From Neocallimastix lanati (nom. inval.) (lineage: Eukaryota > Neocallimastigomycota > Neocallimastigomycetes > Neocallimastigales > Neocallimastigaceae), in assembly GCA_016946835.1 (NCBI GenBank), contig JACVTC010000148.1, forward strand, positions 302,501 to 322,500: 20,000 bases of DNA, read 5' to 3'. Below are positions 17,313 to 20,000 of the stretch, piece after piece. Within the stretch, counting starts at the first letter, position 1. Each line of letters opens with the position of its first letter. Under the pieces are notes generated by a model. That model was not told the DNA's origin. It worked only from the letters and a program-made list of their open reading frames with translations, and searched no databases. The position numbers and the translations under genes were made by a program.

Positions 17313-17636
17313 AATTCTATTATTATTATTATTTATATTATTATTATTAATTCTATTATTATTATTATTTATATTATTATTATTAATTCTATTATTATTA
17401 TTATTTATATTATTATTATTAATTCTATTATTATTATTATTTATATTATTATTATTAATTCTATTATTATTATTATTTATATTATTATTATTAATTCTAT
17501 TATTATTATTATTTATATTATTATTATTAATTCTATTATTATTATTATTTATATTATTATTATTAATTCTATTATTATTATTATTTATATTATTATTATT
17601 AATTCTATTATTATTATTATTTCTATTATTATTATT
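17313..17636. repeat. 36-bp tandem array, 9 units
   Basis: Units start with AATTCTATT at 17313, 17349, 17385, 17421, 17457, 17493, 17529, 17565 and 17601, exactly 36 bp apart. They are nearly identical, the last diverging slightly (TTTCTATT for TTTATATT). A period divisible by three keeps a frame open, but the content is only AT triplets. High homogeneity points to recent expansion. Confidence 0.93.
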
Positions 17637-17640
17637 ATAA

Positions 17641-17977
17641 TTATATCTTTTTTTTTTATAGTTTATTTTTTTTTATCGTTTTTATATTATTATTAGTAGT
17701 TAAAAAAAAAAAATTAAGCAAAAAAAAAAAATAAAAAAATAAAATATAATTAATAATATAAAATATTAAAACTCTTATCAATATATAAAAAAAAATTTGA
17801 TAAACTTTAATTTCGTTTTCTTGCTTAAATAAAATAAAAAAAAAAATTTATTATTATTATATTATTTTTTTTTATAATTTTATTATTATTTAATAGTTAA
17901 TTATTACTATTAATAAATATTTTATTAGAATTATTATTAATAATTATTTTATTAGTATTTAATTTTTTATTATTATT

Positions 17978-18021
<44 letters not shown>

Positions 18022-18155
18022 TTTTTAATTTTTTTTATCAAATAAATAATTATAAATAATAGATAAATAACATTATATTGATAATTGACATGAAATCTCC
18101 AACTACCTATACTATATATGATTTTAAGTAAAGTGAAAAAAAAAAAAAAAAAAAA

Positions 18156-18199
<44 letters not shown>

Positions 18200-18420
18200 T
18201 AGTATGAAATGTTTTTTTTTTTTTTTTTTTTTTTTTTAATTATTTTTAAGATAATAATAAAATTAGTAAACCTTTAATGAAGTCATTTTTTTTAATTAAA
18301 AAGAATAAAGTATTTCCTTTTAATTATTAAAAAGTATTTTACCATTGAAATTTGAATTTTTAAGAATATTAAAAAAAAAAATAATAATTTTTTTTTCTTT
18401 ATCGTTATTATTATTAGAGT
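17641..18420. other. AT-only DNA with long homopolymers
   Basis: No gene. Holds T40 (17980-18019), A21 (18136-18156), T37 (18159-18195) and T26 (18212-18237). Confidence 0.7.
18136..18179. other. Perfect 44-bp palindrome (A21-GC-T21)
   Basis: A21 then GC then T37: the central 44 bases are exactly self-complementary around AGCT. Either DNA strand could form a 21-bp hairpin, and the structure should be unstable in replication. Confidence 0.9.
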
Positions 18421-18528
18421 GGATTAAGAAAAAACAGAGAGAAAGAGAGAGAAGACAAGTAGCATTTTTTTTATTAATGGTATCATAATAGAGCTTAAAC
18501 TTAAAAAATTTAGAGGAAATATTTTTTT

Positions 18529-18625
18529 TTATTCATTGAATAAAATTTGCAAAGATTCAACTATCTCTTCAGAATTATCATTCATAGGGTTCTTAATGGA
18601 TTTAGTCGTTGAACCACCATCTCCA
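18529..18625 (-). CDS. Possible terminal exon of an unidentified host gene
   Basis: On the minus strand a pyrimidine-rich tract ending CTTATCTTCAG, a good 3' splice site, precedes a 31-codon frame (GDGGSTTKSIKNPMNDNSEE and more), ending at TAA 18529-18531. GTAAGTAATTC lies 55 bp upstream of the exon, which would give a 55-nt intron of canonical GT-AG type. GC is about 37%, well above the local background, and codons are varied rather than homopolymeric. No homology is recognised. The upstream exon is not certain: the DNA before the GTAAGT is a T-run. It may be chance. Confidence 0.3.
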
Positions 18626-19095
18626 CTGAAGATAAGGAAGAGGAGAAGGAGTTTTAAGGGAATATTTTAGAATTACTTACTGTAAAATAAAAAAAAAAAA
18701 AAAATATTATCCATTATTTTTTTTTCTTCTTAAGACGCGCCTGCCTCCAAAGGGGATTGGAGACAATGGTTGGTGTTAGAGAAGAGGATACGATTAAGGG
18801 AAATGATGAAATCTGTGTCCTTTTTCTCTCTCTCTTCTCTCTCCTTTCCTCTTTCTCTCTTTCTTTAAAAAAAAGGAAGGTAGGGTAGGGTTCTCTTTTC
18901 TTCAAAAAAAAAATAGTTTTAGTTCGGCAGAGGGATATGATCTACTTCTTTTGAACTTTTGAGATAGACTTTAGGTGGAGGTGAACCACTGGACCACTAA
19001 GGACTTAGTGGAGTTTACTTAATTTATTTGAAGTATAGGAAGAAAGAAGAAAACCTTAGGAAAAAGAGGGTCGATGACTTTACCTCTAGTTTTCT

Positions 19096-19136
<41 letters not shown>

Positions 19137-19498
19137 AAGACAGTTTTTTTTTAAAAGGGAAGGGGATGAAAAAAAAGAGTTTCTGATAAAAAAAAAAAGA
19201 GTTTCTGATAAAAAAAATTTCCTACTAAAGAAAAAAAAAAAAAAAAAAAAGAGAGAGAGAGAAAGAGCTTCAAGACAGAATTTTATTTTTTTTACCCCAA
19301 GCAGTAGTCGAGTTCAAGTTGATTTTTTTTTTTTTTTTTTTTTTTGGTTGTTGTTGGTTGATGGGAGGAAGAACATAATTTGGTGGTGGAGGTACTAGAA
19401 TCGCGAAAGGAGAATTGAAGTTGTAAAGGTAGATTCTCCAAAAACAAAGAAGTATTATTGTTTCTACAGTTAGAGGGCATCCGCTGTGGGTACGGAAG
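18626..19498 (-). other. Higher-GC patch with several short minus-strand frames; possible host gene body
   Basis: Islands of normal composition between homopolymers. Minus-strand frames worth noting: 18714-18905 (63 aa, Arg/Glu/Lys-rich then LTPTIVSNPLWRQARL); 18919-18996 (SGSPPPKVYLKSSKEVDHI, preceded by TAG and followed by TAA); and 19292-19480 (62 aa from ATG, MPSNCRNNNTSLF with a poly-Lys run). A competing frame over the last reads NSPFAILVPPPPNYVLPPIN. None is recognised and they are in different frames. They could be exons of one proline-rich protein with short introns, or decayed coding DNA. CT-rich tracts lie at 18820-18865. An inverted repeat, CCACTAAG/CTTAGTGG, sits at 18994-19011. 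Confidence 0.3.
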
Positions 19499-19850
19499 AA
19501 AAAAAAAAGGTGAAAACCGGTTTAAGAATAATTAATTTTTTTTTTTTTTTTATTTTAATTTTATTTTATTTTTTTATTCTTATAATAAATTTAAAAATTT
19601 TTTATTCTTTCAATTTTTTTTTTATTTTGTATTGGATTCATGTTTCTTATTGGCAATCTATTTGTCCTATTAAAATTTTTTTAAAAATTTTTATTTAAAC
19701 TCCTAAATTGATATGAGAAATAACTAAATTTACATTAAATGGATTTTATACCAATTATAAAAAAAAATAAAAACTAAAATGCCTATGCCTTGGATTTTGG
19801 TATCTTTCTTTTATTAGTTAAATGAGTTTGTCTTTTTTTTTTTTTTTTTT
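19499..19850. other. AT-rich DNA, nothing supported
   Basis: Contains T-runs and one short plus-strand frame rich in Phe/Ile with no ATG at its nominal start (19486 is GTG). No feature can be supported. Confidence 0.6.
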
Positions 19851-19980
19851 AAAATATAAAAATCCATTGACAAGTTATTAAATTTTTACATTATTTGGCA
19901 AATCTTTTTTTTTTTTTTTTTTTTTTAAAATATAAAAATCCATTGACAGGTTATTAAAATTTTACATTATTTGGCAAATC
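19851..19980. repeat. 76-bp direct repeat, two copies, T-run between
   Basis: A segment starting AAAATATAAAAATCCATTGA at 19851 recurs at 19927. Both copies end ATTATTTGGCAAATC followed by a T-run. They differ by about one substitution (ACAAG/ACAGG) and one or two bases in an A/T run. It may continue beyond the window as a tandem array. Confidence 0.9.
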
Positions 19981-20000
19981 TTTTTTTTTTTTTAATTGTT

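Noticed and set aside
16873-17640. Plus-strand Leu/Ile/Phe-only frames of 95 and 139 aa, resembling membrane proteins
   Set aside because: Products of TTA/ATT tandem repeats with period divisible by three; their starts are TTG, not ATG, and they have no non-repetitive segment.
18925-19011. Possible second tRNA on the minus strand (TCCTTAGTGGTCCAGTGG start)
   Set aside because: An A-box-like start only; no anticodon stem-loop, T-arm or matching acceptor end follows.
19486-19698. 70-aa plus-strand Phe/Ile-rich frame
   Set aside because: Nominal start is GTG and the frame crosses T-runs; no motif and no other support.

Overview
The window is eukaryotic, extremely AT-rich DNA. It is full of long A/T homopolymers, AT-only microsatellites and minisatellites, and its recognisable genes are almost all transposons. 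The composition, poly-Asn runs, standard stop codons, a FLYWCH/MULE DNA transposon and a Ty1/copia retrotransposon would suit an anaerobic gut fungus (Neocallimastigomycota). Other very AT-rich protists or fungi cannot be excluded from sequence alone.

Layout. (1) 1-7689 is the right part of a Mutator-like (MULE) element, called MULE-A here. It holds a 5'-truncated transposase broken by two frameshifts (1-1310) and a downstream arm of about 0.35 kb AT-rich tandem units. It ends in a terminus that reads GGGAGAG on the minus strand. (2) Nested in the second tandem unit is a complete-ended Ty1/copia LTR retrotransposon on the minus strand (2016-7129). It has 243/244-bp LTRs, a 5-bp target duplication TTTAT, a polypurine tract, an intact gag and a badly decayed pol. 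Pol lacks the integrase core and carries stops and frameshifts. The apparent primer-binding site matches the internal D-arm/anticodon half of a tRNA-Lys(CUU), so a half-tRNA primer is likely. (3) 7690-7864 is a short host segment of normal-looking composition. (4) 7876-12414 is a second, related and apparently complete MULE (MULE-B). It has an 11-bp target duplication, terminal inverted repeats, an intact single-exon 482-aa FLYWCH + DDE transposase (8641-10089) and a large minisatellite in its right arm. (5) 12426-20000 is host DNA: a higher-GC remnant next to the MULE-B insertion, long AT-only intergenic DNA, a degenerate tRNA-Thr(UGU)-like gene with a T-run terminator, 36-bp and 348-bp tandem repeats, a perfect A/T palindrome, and a higher-GC patch (about 18.5-19.5 kb) that may contain exons of a minus-strand host gene.

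The history can be read from nesting. MULE-A inserted first, its tandem units formed, and the copia element then inserted into them. Removing the copia element and one TTTAT restores the repeat sequence. MULE-B inserted independently 186 bp away. MULE-B looks capable of making its transposase. The copia LTRs are nearly identical although its pol is dead, so it was probably mobilised in trans. I see no defence system, CRISPR array, rRNA, or clearly intact host protein gene.
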